Notes under the pieces: model-generated
Seen by the model: only the letters and a program-made list of their open reading frames with translations
Told to the model about the DNA's origin: nothing
Database searches by the model: none
Source of the DNA: Plenodomus lindquistii
Taxonomy: Eukaryota; Ascomycota; Dothideomycetes; Pleosporales; Leptosphaeriaceae
DNA: 64,000 bases
Assembly (NCBI GenBank): GCA_025504975.1
Contig: JANUWI010000001.1
Span: 992,001-1,056,000, forward strand
Direction: 5' to 3'
Made by a program: the position numbers and the translations under genes
In this document: positions 45,501-54,964 of the stretch, piece by piece
How the letters are laid out: each line of letters begins with the position of its first letter
Position numbering within the stretch: the stretch's first letter is position 1

Positions 45501-46371
45501 CGCATACGTATACATTGCTGGCAGATTGGGGGGCGTTGTGCGGTCTCTGGGTTGGACATCGACACGAAGTGGCCAGACGGCAACCAAGGTGACCCCCCGG
45601 TTTCACACCACCACCGTACCGGAACAGCTAGGAGGGTGGGCTTGCGGTGCTCACACAGTCATCAATGCTTGGATACTCGCGTTGGGATTGACACCTAGTC
45701 AGTCGGTCACCTATTCTCGGGACATCTACGAAGAGTTCTTCACGCTTGCCAACGCGGCGTGCAGTGGCGTCTTGAGCTGGCTGGTACTCGCCAGTTGGCT
45801 GCGTCATCGCAACCTGGTTGACCGCTGCAATCTTGACGACATTGCCGAGGACCGTAGATTCGAATTCACTAGAAGGTGGGAGTCTGTGAATGAGCTGCAG
45901 GATAGGATTGCAGACATCATAGACGATGAGGATACGATGCTCAGAACTTGCTCGGAATCGGATGTTCCATACGACCTCTCGAACAACGTTGGCCATGAAG
46001 ATGAAATGGCGGCTGCTTATGCAACGCAATTGGCTGCAGCAGGTGGATCTTCTGGAGGAGCCGAGGTGGAGGTAGAAGAAGAAGAAGAAGAAGGAAAAGA
46101 AGAAGATGACGAAGAGGAGGAGGAAGATGACGAGGAAGACAAATCACGAGCTATCCTTGACAGCTTGATGAGGCAATACGAAGACGATGGATGGGACAAG
46201 ACGGACCATGGAGAGGAACTGGAAGCCGTCGACACGCTCGGTTTTCTCTCCGGCTTCAAGTCCGATTCTGCAGAAGATATTGACATGATCGACGCAGATG
46301 CCTTTGACCCTATCCATCACAGAACGAGGACCGAGCCAGATATGCTGCTCTTCTTGGACGGGTTTTCTTAG
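39589..46371 (+). CDS. Giant protein with five tandem Ulp1/C48-like peptidase modules
   Basis: Two exons, 39589-40100 and 40152-46371, join over a 51-bp intron to give 2243 residues. The N-terminus is disordered with a KKKKR nuclear-localisation-like patch. A 24-bp minisatellite encodes Asp/Lys-rich repeats near 40618-40690. Five modules follow, each ending in DRRF (codons starting at 41431, 42448, 43459, 44530 and 45850). Module 5 has His1924, Asp1946, Gln1996 and Cys2002, with the Gln+6 Cys spacing of Ulp1. Module 4 has His1483, Asn1503, Gln1556 and Cys1562. Modules 1-3 have Ser519, Ser866 and Ser1206 at the Cys position. The C-terminus is strongly acidic. Ulp1 enzymes cleave SUMO-like proteins, so modules 1-3 may be substrate-binding pseudoproteases (inference). 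I know of no named family with this architecture. Confidence 0.75.
40618..40690 (+). repeat. 24-bp in-frame minisatellite
   Basis: About three copies of a unit reading GCTGACGACAAGGCCAAAAA then GGAT, with small changes. They encode alternating Ala-Asp-Asp-Lys-Ala-Lys/Arg-Lys-Asp. The repeat lies in the hinge between the N-terminal domain and the first peptidase-like module, so copy number may vary between strains. Confidence 0.7.
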
Positions 46372-46683
46372 ACTTCTTCATCTTCATCTTCATGTTGTAC
46401 AGTTAGTGGGAGGCTGGTTTTCTTTAGGCTTGGTTGGTGAGATTCGATGACGTTGGTATTGTGTTTTGTAACAATGATTTCGTTTTGAGTGCTTTCGTAG
46501 TGATCTATGGATTGTTTCGAGTTAGCTCGCCGTCTGGTTAATTCAATGCAGTTGGAGCAGCAATCCAACGTACCATCATCCCTGCTCTCTCAAATTTGCA
46601 TCTCCCACCCCACAAGCCATCACCACCTTCAACTCCACCACCCATGTATCACAAAAGCCAAATCTCCCATCCACCTCCCACCC
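46372..46683. other. Intergenic, C-rich 3' flanks
   Basis: The 312-bp gap between two convergent genes. The plus-strand frame at 46507-46959 is an antisense shadow of the thioredoxin-like gene. Confidence 0.5.
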
Positions 46684-47226
46684 TCACCCAAACATACTCC
46701 CTCCACCACCCCCCACTCTCCCCCCCCTCCTCGCCTCCCTAACCAACCACTCCCTCACCCTCTCCCCACCCATCTCCTCAGTCCTCAAAATCCTCGTATC
46801 AAACTGCGCCTCCATCCTCTCAAACGCCATCAACATGGGCACACTCCCCACACGATACCTGACGCCCAAATCCCCCACCAAACTCCCATCAATCGGTACT
46901 TCGACAAACGCCAGTCCGCCCTCTGCTTCCCCTATTTTTTCGTCTTGGAGGAGCGATAGGAGATGCGGTTTTATGGATGCGCAGGAGGCGCAGAAGGATG
47001 TTGTCCAGAGGGTTATTAAGGGTGTGTTGGTGGAGGCGGTGGTGAGGAGGAGGGTGTGCAGGTCCGAGGGGGTGCGGATGGGGTCGTAGATGCGGTTTTT
47101 GTGGGTGCGGGTTTTGGGGTTGAGGAGAGAGAAGGGGCGGGTCGTTGTGGTGGTGGTGGTGGTGGTGATGGCGGGGACAGTGGGTTTAAAGAGGTGCGGT
47201 AGGCGGAGGGTGAGTGGGCGAATCAT
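46684..47226 (-). CDS. Thioredoxin-like protein, probably mitochondrial
   Basis: A single exon of 180 residues. The N-terminal 45 residues are rich in Arg, Thr and hydrophobics without acids, as in a mitochondrial presequence. They contain a run of nine Thr encoded by a (GGT)n-type microsatellite at about 47147-47168. The thioredoxin fold starts at LITLWTTSFCASC, with redox Cys79 and Cys82 in CASC. VGSVPML holds the cis-Pro typical of the family. The C-terminus ends in a Gly-rich tail. The unusual active site (CASC instead of CGPC) suggests a low-potential reductase or a chaperone-like role. Expected to be a matrix protein acting on disulfides. Confidence 0.7.
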   Translation of the reverse strand: MIRPLTLRLPHLFKPTVPAITTTTTTTTTRPFSLLNPKTRTHKNRIYDPIRTPSDLHTLLLTTASTNTPLITLWTTSFCASCASIKPHLLSLLQDEKIGEAEGGLAFVEVPIDGSLVGDLGVRYRVGSVPMLMAFERMEAQFDTRILRTEEMGGERVREWLVREARRGGRVGGGGGSMFG

Positions 47227-47683
47227 TTTGGTGGGTGGGAAGTAATAGATTGGGGGTTGGGGTTGCGCAATTGAGTTTGTGGAGGTTGAGATTCATGCAT
47301 CGAAGTTGAGATGGGAAAGATGGGAAAGGCGCGTCGACGTCATTGTTTGCCAAGACGCTAAGTTTATACGTCCACACCTGCATCATGGCCGAACACGAGT
47401 GAGAAGACGAATGTGTGTAGTCACGATATGATATATTTCGAAAACGCGATACTACAGAAGAATAGAGCGATGAGTATTCGAGTGACTTTGATTCATCGAG
47501 TGCTGAAACCAGGGCAGCTAGATCACCAGTACGCCTAGATGAACAGGCGTCAAGACATCAACAAGGGTATATCCATCCGCGTCTCCACGTCCTGCCTGAT
47601 CATCTCAACACCAAACGCCTGAGACAAGTGAATGTCATCCCTCAGCCTTACATGAACAACCCAGCCCACTGCACAGACAACCC
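47227..47683. other. Intergenic, no gene seen
   Basis: A 457-bp gap holding the promoter of the thioredoxin-like gene and the 3' flank of the SNF2 gene. No domain-bearing frame is present. Confidence 0.5.
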
Positions 47684-50600
47684 TCACAACCCCATCCCTA
47701 TCAACAATGGATCCTGCTCAATACTCCAAGCCTGCGCATCGAGCCTCATCCTCTTCTCCTCCCTACTCTCTCCAAGAAACTCATTCGAATGACCAACACC
47801 CCTCTTCTTGCCCTTACCACCAGACGACTCTACAAGCTTCGGCGTGCTGACTCTCGATCCACCAAGTGCTGGTGTAGGTAACGATGTGTCTGTAAGTGCG
47901 GGCGGGGACACAATTTCCTCGTCATCATCGTCGATGAGAATGGGTTCGGTGATGCGGGGAGGAGCTGCGGGTTCGAGGAGAGCAGCCGTATCGCGCGCCT
48001 CGAGTTGTTGCTGTGCTGCTGCACGACCCTGCATCCATTTGTCGTGTTGTTCTTTGTACGATTTCTCCATACCTTCGAGCCACTCCTTCTGCTCTTCATT
48101 CTCTTGTGAAAGTTCTACGCAGTTGGGACACTTGACATAGAAACCTCCCACCGCTGGTGCTTCCTCTAGTAGTTCGAATTCGGGCAGATTCTCACCAATC
48201 AGTTCCGCGGTATCCCAGTCTAAACAGTCCTCGCAAAAGCCCTGGGGGCACCATCGACAGCGGTAGATGAGTCCACCGGCGTCGGATGTTGACTTTCCGC
48301 AGTCGGTACATTTGTGTTGGGAGCAGTAGAAACCACGGAATCCTTGGACTTTGTCCGCGTATTCGCCGCCGAGGCAATCGTAGTGATATGCACGAGGACA
48401 TGACTTGCAGTCCACCATGTGTCCTGCATCTGGGCCTTCGAAACACTCTAAACAATGCTCTTCGTGATTGAACTCGCGTTTCTTGGCTCGTGCAGGCTCG
48501 GCGAGACGGGAATCTTTGCCAGCGTACGTGGGAACGGCTTCCCAGTCGGCACAGTTCATGGATTCCTTGCTGATGGCATATCCATCCACCATGACAGTAG
48601 TGTTTTTGTTCTTGCGGCGATCCTCACGTGTGATGCTGTCGGGCAGGATGTTGGCGGCGGAGGCGGCGGCTTTGGATTTGGTGTCGAGCTGGCGCTGGTG
48701 ACGCTTTCCATCAAACACAGCACACTCTACGCGTTCCATGACGGAGAGCCACTTGTCTTCGTCAATCTCCGTGTGAGGGCCGGCGGGGGCGGTGAGATCT
48801 GCAGGTTTGTCTCTGCAATTCTCCAGCATCGTCTCCAAGTCCCACGAAACCATTTCCTTGACATCAATCTCGGGGTGCGACAGAGTCTGAGCACCACGAC
48901 GAACAAGCGTCATGAGTTGTGATGTGTCCATCTGCGGCATGTCTTCGTTCATCGATGGTCGACCACGGCTATTCTTAGTCGAATCTTGTTTAGCATGAAT
49001 GCTCTGCATAGACTCTGTAATCTTGGCTGACAAGTAAAGCTTCTTGCGGATGCGACCCATCATTTGCTCCTCAACCGTGCCCTGAGTGCAGAGCTTGTAG
49101 ATGGTGACTGGCTTCGTCTGGCCAATACGATGAGCACGAGCCTCGGCTTGGAGTGTGATCTGCGGGTTCCAGTCTTCGTCGAGAAAGATGACGTCCTGGG
49201 CGCTGGTAAGGTTGATTCCTAGGCCACCAGCTCGGGTAGACAGCAGCATGACCTTGTAGTCTGACCCCTGCTGGTTGAAGAGACGAATATCCAAGTTACG
49301 ACGCGCACGAGCAGAGCTACCGTCTAAACGGAGATGCCTGAACTTCTCTCCGTAGTTGCTGATGAGGGAGAGGAGATCCTCACAGTAGTCGAGTGTTCGT
49401 GTGAAGCCAGAGAATATGAGGACTTTCTTGCCCTGCTCGAAGACGGTGTGTTTGAGCAACTTCTCCAACAAGATGAACTTTCCGGAGCCTCGAATGATGT
49501 GGTCGCCAACGTAGTATGGATCTGGGGCAACGCCAGGGAGGAGGTAAGGATGCGAGCAGCACTTTCGCAATTGCATAACGAGGTTCATGAGCTTCATCCA
49601 GGCACCTTTAGCGGGGGCGTTGTCAGAAGTGGCAGCTTGCTCTTTCGCAATCGTCTCTCGCATAATCTCTGCAGTCTCATCCCAGTCACCTGGTGTTCCC
49701 TCGATTAGTTTCTCTGCTTTTTGGAGTAGTTGATCCTCTTGCTGGTCCTGCGCGATCGCAGCCTTCTCCTTGGTCTTGCCGTCTGCAAAAAGCTCATTCA
49801 ACATGCCATCATCAATTCGTGTGAGTAGCCTGGTGTACCAGAACTTCTGCATGGGTGTGAGTGGTACATAGAGAAGCACTTCTTCCTTGGGCGGGAGACC
49901 CAGGTTGACACTCGGGCTGTCCTTCATACGTCGGAGCATGATGAGTTCGAGCAGTCGTCGCGCATCGTCCATGGTTTTCCTATTGACCTTGCCCTTGTTG
50001 AGATCGAACGACTCTTTGAACAGTGTCTCAGTCTTGTCAATGAAGACGGTGGGGTAGAGCCAGGCTAGCAGTGCCCACATCTCTACTAAATTGTTTTGTA
50101 GAGGTGTACCGGTCAGAATAAGTCGGTATTCTGCGCTGATGTGGCGGAGAGCGGTGGAGATTTGTGTGACGCTGCTCTTGATCTTGTGTCCTTCGTCCAA
50201 CACGACATAGCGCCATACAAACGCAGTCTTGAACCAGGATTGTTCGGACTGGAAGGTGTCGTAGGTCGTGACGATGATTTTGTACGAAGAGTCCTCGTCG
50301 TTGGCAGATAGTTTTGACAGCTTCTGGCCGGCCTTCTTGTTTGCCTTGCGAGCCTTTGCACGCTTAGTCTCACGGCCCTTCATATCCTCCATGCCCTGCG
50401 CGACCTTCTTGAGACGGGCACGCTCGCTTGTGGCACCGTGAAAGCGAAGGACTTTGAGCTCAGGTACCCACTTCTCGGCCTCTGTGACCCAGGAGTTGAG
50501 AACACTGAGCGGGCAAACGACAAGATATGGACGCTGCTCTTCACTGGAGACGCCATTCTTGCGATCGAGTTCTTCAAGGTACTGGAATAGTGACAGAGTC

Positions 50601-51520
50601 TGCAGTGTCTTTCCCAAGCCCATTTCGTCACCAAGAATACCAGAGAAGCCGTTGTTGTAGAGATGGACAAGGTATGACAGACCCGACAATTGATAAGGCT
50701 TCATGGTCGCCGTGACACCCTCGGGCTGCTCTGTAAGCTCCTCGTACTCGACAATAGGCCCGGCATTCCCCTTTGCAACCAATCTGGCGACTTGATTGCT
50801 GGGTGGCAGGAGTGGAAGGAAGTAGTCTTTGTTGGCTACGAGGAAGTTGTTCGCTTTGGTCTTGGACTGCTGGGCGATTTCGTCGCGCAGACGCTGGCGA
50901 GCCGTGTCGGGTTTGCGGGGCGGGGGCGCCCTTCGCTTTGGGGGTGATGGCGAAGGCATGGTGTCTGACTCTAGAATGACGCTCTTGCGGTCGCGGCCAC
51001 TGCGTCGGAGGCCCTCGACCTGCTCACGCTCCTTCTTGCGCTTCTCCATCTTGAGCTCCTCGCTGTAGGCAGAGATGCGGGCGCTGATCTTGCGCTGTGG
51101 GCGGGCAGACGGGGCGAGTTCGTCTTCGCTTTCTTCGTGCTTGGGTGCCCCCTGAGCCTGCCGCGTGGGACGAGAAGTGCGCGATGGCAGCGAGCGGCGC
51201 GGGGGTTGTGCTGCCGTCTCAACGACTATTGTGTCGGCCTCGGGGCTGCTGATGGCAGATTCGGCGTCGTCAGAGAGGGCGTAGACGGGCGGCAGTGCTT
51301 GTCCACGGCTGGGTTTGCTGTCGCCGTCGGGTGGAGTGATTGTTCCTTCCGCTTTAGGAGTTGGATGGGATGATGTTCGCCGTTTTTTGGTGACGGATTC
51401 GACCGACGACTGCGAGCCGAATTGCGCGAGGAGGTCTTGGAGATGGCCGCCGCGTTTCTTGGGCGTAATGGGCAATGGCGACGCGACGGCGATGCGTCTC
51501 CGTTCAGCCATGGTGGACAA
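47684..51520 (-). CDS. SNF2-family chromatin-remodelling ATPase with C-terminal zinc-finger region
   Basis: A single exon of 1278 residues. An alternative ATG three codons downstream (51511) is equally good. The N-terminal 230 residues are low complexity and basic. The ATPase starts at KPYQLSGLSYLVHLYNNGF, with Walker A GDEMGLGKT near residue 300, the DEGH box at residue 442, and the helicase C lobe with STRAGGLGINLTSAQ and EARAHRIGQTK. Residues about 1023-1133 are Cys/His-rich: CLECFEGPDAGH, then CKSCPRAYHYDC, CTDCGK, CRWCPQGFCEDC and CPNC. This is a PHD-like zinc region that could read histone tails. It should use ATP to move or remodel nucleosomes. The domain order (ATPase before zinc region) differs from fission yeast Mit1. 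It is divergent from the Clr2 homologue. Confidence 0.88.
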   Translation of the reverse strand: MSTMAERRRIAVASPLPITPKKRGGHLQDLLAQFGSQSSVESVTKKRRTSSHPTPKAEGTITPPDGDSKPSRGQALPPVYALSDDAESAISSPEADTIVVETAAQPPRRSLPSRTSRPTRQAQGAPKHEESEDELAPSARPQRKISARISAYSEELKMEKRKKEREQVEGLRRSGRDRKSVILESDTMPSPSPPKRRAPPPRKPDTARQRLRDEIAQQSKTKANNFLVANKDYFLPLLPPSNQVARLVAKGNAGPIVEYEELTEQPEGVTATMKPYQLSGLSYLVHLYNNGFSGILGDEMGLGKTLQTLSLFQYLEELDRKNGVSSEEQRPYLVVCPLSVLNSWVTEAEKWVPELKVLRFHGATSERARLKKVAQGMEDMKGRETKRAKARKANKKAGQKLSKLSANDEDSSYKIIVTTYDTFQSEQSWFKTAFVWRYVVLDEGHKIKSSVTQISTALRHISAEYRLILTGTPLQNNLVEMWALLAWLYPTVFIDKTETLFKESFDLNKGKVNRKTMDDARRLLELIMLRRMKDSPSVNLGLPPKEEVLLYVPLTPMQKFWYTRLLTRIDDGMLNELFADGKTKEKAAIAQDQQEDQLLQKAEKLIEGTPGDWDETAEIMRETIAKEQAATSDNAPAKGAWMKLMNLVMQLRKCCSHPYLLPGVAPDPYYVGDHIIRGSGKFILLEKLLKHTVFEQGKKVLIFSGFTRTLDYCEDLLSLISNYGEKFRHLRLDGSSARARRNLDIRLFNQQGSDYKVMLLSTRAGGLGINLTSAQDVIFLDEDWNPQITLQAEARAHRIGQTKPVTIYKLCTQGTVEEQMMGRIRKKLYLSAKITESMQSIHAKQDSTKNSRGRPSMNEDMPQMDTSQLMTLVRRGAQTLSHPEIDVKEMVSWDLETMLENCRDKPADLTAPAGPHTEIDEDKWLSVMERVECAVFDGKRHQRQLDTKSKAAASAANILPDSITREDRRKNKNTTVMVDGYAISKESMNCADWEAVPTYAGKDSRLAEPARAKKREFNHEEHCLECFEGPDAGHMVDCKSCPRAYHYDCLGGEYADKVQGFRGFYCSQHKCTDCGKSTSDAGGLIYRCRWCPQGFCEDCLDWDTAELIGENLPEFELLEEAPAVGGFYVKCPNCVELSQENEEQKEWLEGMEKSYKEQHDKWMQGRAAAQQQLEARDTAALLEPAAPPRITEPILIDDDDEEIVSPPALTDTSLPTPALGGSRVSTPKLVESSGGKGKKRGVGHSNEFLGESREEKRMRLDAQAWSIEQDPLLIGMGL

Positions 51521-51853
51521 GGCGCCGAGACAATCGGGACTACGCTGGGTGAATGCTCCACGACGGCGGGCGGCGTGTCGTCAAAGAAAAGAGCCGCACG
51601 CGGTGGGGGGAAGCCGCGGTGATGACGGCGGTGACCAAGATAATCGAACAAACAGCGTCGCCGTCGACAACAGCAAACGAGTGTGATGTCACGGTGAAGT
51701 GAGGCCTGGGATTCGGCATGGCGGCGCGAAATCTCCCTGTCGCTGTCGCGTCTTGTGGCGCGCCCGGAGACAAGCCGCGTGCCTGGGCCTAAACTCCGTC
51801 ATCATCGCTTTTGCGACGCCAACCCCAAACCAACCACCAAACCTTGCAACACC
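51521..51853. promoter_or_regulatory. Shared promoter of SNF2 ATPase and Clr2 genes
   Basis: A 333-bp gap separates two divergent start codons (or 342 bp if SNF2 starts at 51511). It is GC-rich without an obvious TATA box. Open frames through it on both strands are extensions of the two genes and are not called. Confidence 0.4.
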
Positions 51854-53906
51854 ATGGCGCAACAGCCCATGACGCAGTTCTGGCCCATCTTCGCCTCCAA
51901 GTCGGACGGGCAGAGCATCGTCAACCAGAAGAACAAGCCGGTGCGCAATGGCCCCACGGAGCAGCAGCTGGACAAGAAGCCCAACGACCAGGGCCAGTGC
52001 GACTTCTACCGCCTCATAGAGAAAGACGACCCCAAGCACATTGACTGGCGCAAGAAGCTGGGCGGCATGCTGCTGCGCGAGATTGGCGGCAAGCAGTACG
52101 AGGGTGAGGACGGCGCGGCGCCTCGCGTGTGGAGCTTCCTGCAGCTGACCAAGTACACACACAGACAAATGGCAGCAGTGCATCCTGTGGGAGCTGCCCG
52201 AAAACTACGTCCTGTACGAACACATCAAGACAAAGGCAGACGGCCAGCTCAAGACGGTCAAGAACCACTCGGGCGGCGGCCACGACCGGCAGGACGCCTA
52301 CCTGTACGGCTACCCTCGCGGCCCCAAGAAGCGCTTTCGCAGCCCCGTCGAGTTCTTCCCCCATCTGCTGTGGCTGTGCACCGACGACGACAGCAACACG
52401 GACAGCTGCACGTGCAAAATGTGCTCTCCGACCGGCGATGTCGACAAGGCTGCGTTCAAGGGCGACGCCAGCCCCGCCTTCTCTGTCACGGTCAAGCGAG
52501 ACGCCACGCCGAATGCGCCTGCCATCAGACGGCTCTCGGCCGGCCCGCCTGCACAGAGCCCTCCAGCGCCTCCCACTCTCCAACAAGCACAGCAGCCACA
52601 CCAAGTGCAGCCGCCCCAGCAACCACAGCAACCCCAGCAACCCCAGCAACCCCAGCAACCCCAACAGATACGAGCTCCGCCGCCCCCACAGTCTACCCCA
52701 CTGCCCCAGCCACGCTCCCTCGAACAGCAGGCAGACCTCGCCTACAATCGCTTCCTCTGTCGCACCGGTGAGGTGGTCTGGTTCTTCCGGCCCAAGACGG
52801 CGGCATGGGGCTTGGGCCTGGTGGTTCGGAGATGGGCGCCCAAGGACACGCCCAACAACCGCTCCTACCTCATCCAGCCGCTCTCGCATCCCTTTGAGAG
52901 CCCTGCGCAAGAGCTCATCACGACAGACGACCACGTCAAGCCATGGCTCGCCTGGTCTGCCCCAAGCTGCACATTTGCATACCTTCAACAAAACCCACAT
53001 CTCACCTACGACCAAGTCGATTGGCGGGCCCTGGAAAGCGGACGGTTCGGCGAAGGCATCGCCTCAGTCGACGCCTCCATCATGGCCGCCAAAGCCATCG
53101 ACAGCACATACACCCTCTTCGAGCGCCTCAAGACTACCACAGACGGCGGCCAGGAATCACGACACTACAACGGGATATACCTCGGCGCCGAGAAGATCTG
53201 GCGCGGCGAAGCAGTCCGTCTACGCCTAGGCAGTGGCAGCGACCTCATGGTTATCACCGACATCATCGAGCGCGTCTTCCCCCAAACCAAACCCAACACA
53301 CCTCTCCCCACCTCTGTCAGCATAGTCGGCGACATCTACAGCTACGCCACTCTCGACGCCCCAGACCCCTCCAACGCGCCCCAAATCCCACAGCAAAATT
53401 CCAACATTCCCCTTCGAATGAGCGTCGACATGAACTGGCGCAACCGCTCCCTCATCCCCATGACCCGCTCAATGGCATGGTGGAAGCTCATTTACGGCGG
53501 CTCGCGCCTCGACATCTCTGAGATCAAAGGACGGTGGTATGAGACAAGTCTACTCTTCCAAGAGCCCTTCAACAAAGCCGTCAAAAACGGGGAAGGTGGA
53601 AATGGGATCTGGATGAACAGCCGCGGTGATGCTACAGGTCTGGGGAAGAGCGCAGGCATGGTACGACCAGATCGCGTTGTAGCGTTTGGTCAGAGTATAC
53701 CAAAGGGTGTGGCGTTGGTGGAGGGGTTGGATCCGCCGAGTCAGCAGGTGGGTGGGCAGCAACAGCCGCAGCAGCAGTCGCATCAGTCGCATGAGGGAAT
53801 GGGAATGGGGACCGCGGGGGATCCGCTGACGCTGGATGATTTGATCAATGTGGATCATTTGGGGGAGGATACGGGGATGCAGTTTGATGGTGCGTATTCT
53901 TTTTGA
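51854..53906 (+). CDS. clr2: Clr2 homologue, transcription-silencing (SHREC-type) factor
   Basis: Two exons, 51854-52103 and 52165-53906, join over a 61-bp intron to give 663 residues. The splice restores KQYEDKWQQCILWELPENYVLYEH. The N-terminal Clr2 region has DDPKHIDWRKKLGGMLL and RFRSPVEFFPHLLWL, then a short Cys cluster (CTCKMC). A proline-glutamine linker encoded by a 9-bp repeat leads to the C-terminal silencing domain (RPKTAAWGLGLVVRRW; GIYLGAEKIWRGEAVRL). In fission yeast, Clr2 bridges the HDAC Clr3 and the remodeller Mit1 in SHREC to silence heterochromatin. The start at 51854 has a CACC ATGG context. Upstream codons in the same frame lie in the promoter. Confidence 0.85.
52611..52668 (+). 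repeat. In-frame 9-bp microsatellite in Clr2
   Basis: About five copies of CAGCAACCC encode Gln-Gln-Pro repeats in the linker of the Clr2 homologue. Variable length between strains is expected. Confidence 0.7.
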
Positions 53907-54328
53907 GGGAGGCATTACATGTGGTCGAGATGTATTTTAGATACCCAGGGGAATGTAATATATGTAGCATTTGCGCAATCATGGGACGTTCACTGGACGT
54001 CTGGGTGGTAGTACGCAGTGTTGACTTGCTGCCTCTCTCTAAAATTTCCGGTGAATGTAAAGGGTACCGAAACTGTCACGGACAAAATGCGAATACGTAT
54101 TGTCAACATTGTCAGTCCCCTCTCGGTGTAAATTCCCATATGCATCACATACCTCCCTCCCTCAAGGGCCAAGTGGCACCGTACACATACGTACACATGT
54201 TACTTTGTATACATCCCCCTTTTTCTCTTTACAGCCCTCAATACCAGGACTTGCAAAGCACTCTGCATAACAACACCACCACCCATATTCCAACACATCC
54301 ACACCCCCAAACCTCCACAACACAATCA
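53907..54328. other. Intergenic, no gene seen
   Basis: The 3' flank of the Clr2 gene, then the likely promoter of the small gene that follows. The plus-strand frame runs open from 53903 but has no domain character before 54329. Confidence 0.45.
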
Positions 54329-54757
54329 ATGCCGCATCCGCGTTCCCACCAGCCAGCCCACAACCCCACACCCTCGCGGCGTCACACACTTCGCTCCCTG
54401 CTAACCCGGCACACGCCTGCTAAACAAGTTGAAGTAACCGGAAAGCATAAACCGTGGAGTCGTGCGGTTGCCAAAGTTGTGGATTTTTTTCATGGTTCAA
54501 AAGAAATGCAGGCTCGTCGTGGCTCACGGGTGGATGATGGTGTTGGTGAGATTGAGATTGGGAACGTAAAGCGTTCTCGTGAGGTATTACTACACACAGC
54601 TACAGCAACTGTACATCCCCCACGTCCACGCGCACCGTCATTTCCGGAGAATGCAGTGCTGGTGGATAGACTGGGGAGGTACGTTCCGCCGTATTATGAT
54701 GATGTGTATACGCCGAGTTTTGAGGATTTGTTTAAGAGGTATGGTAGTGGTTCGTAG
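54329..54757 (+). CDS. Hypothetical small basic protein
   Basis: A single-exon frame of 142 residues from the ATG at 54329. An open extension upstream has a different character. The N-terminal half is rich in His, Pro, Arg and Thr. The C-terminus becomes ordered, with VDRLGRYVPPYYDDVYTP and SFEDLFKRYG, which looks like a short linear motif or helix. No signal peptide or membrane span. I do not recognise a family. The Tyr-rich C-terminus makes a real protein more likely than chance. Confidence 0.45.
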   Translation: MPHPRSHQPAHNPTPSRRHTLRSLLTRHTPAKQVEVTGKHKPWSRAVAKVVDFFHGSKEMQARRGSRVDDGVGEIEIGNVKRSREVLLHTATATVHPPRPRAPSFPENAVLVDRLGRYVPPYYDDVYTPSFEDLFKRYGSGS

Positions 54758-54964
54758 GAAGGGGTGGGTGGTGTTGGTTGGAGTCACTGTAGATGGGCAT
54801 GGGTATCAATGCATTGCACTTTCAGTTTTTAGTCGTCGTGTCTCACGCATATACCAACATCACAGACGCATAAAAGTAATGTAATGAAGGTAGAATAACA
54901 TTCTAATCTGTCAACCCCGTGTACCTTCCTCCCTCCTTGCGCCACCACATGTTGCCGAACACGG

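Noticed and set aside
46507..46959. 150-codon plus-strand frame rich in Pro, His and Ser
   Set aside because: It lies antisense to the thioredoxin-like gene; its composition is the reverse image of a Gly/Arg-rich coding strand.
52014..53015. 333-codon minus-strand frame with leucine runs
   Set aside because: It is antisense to the Clr2 homologue. The Leu-Gly runs are the complement of the Pro-Gln repeat.
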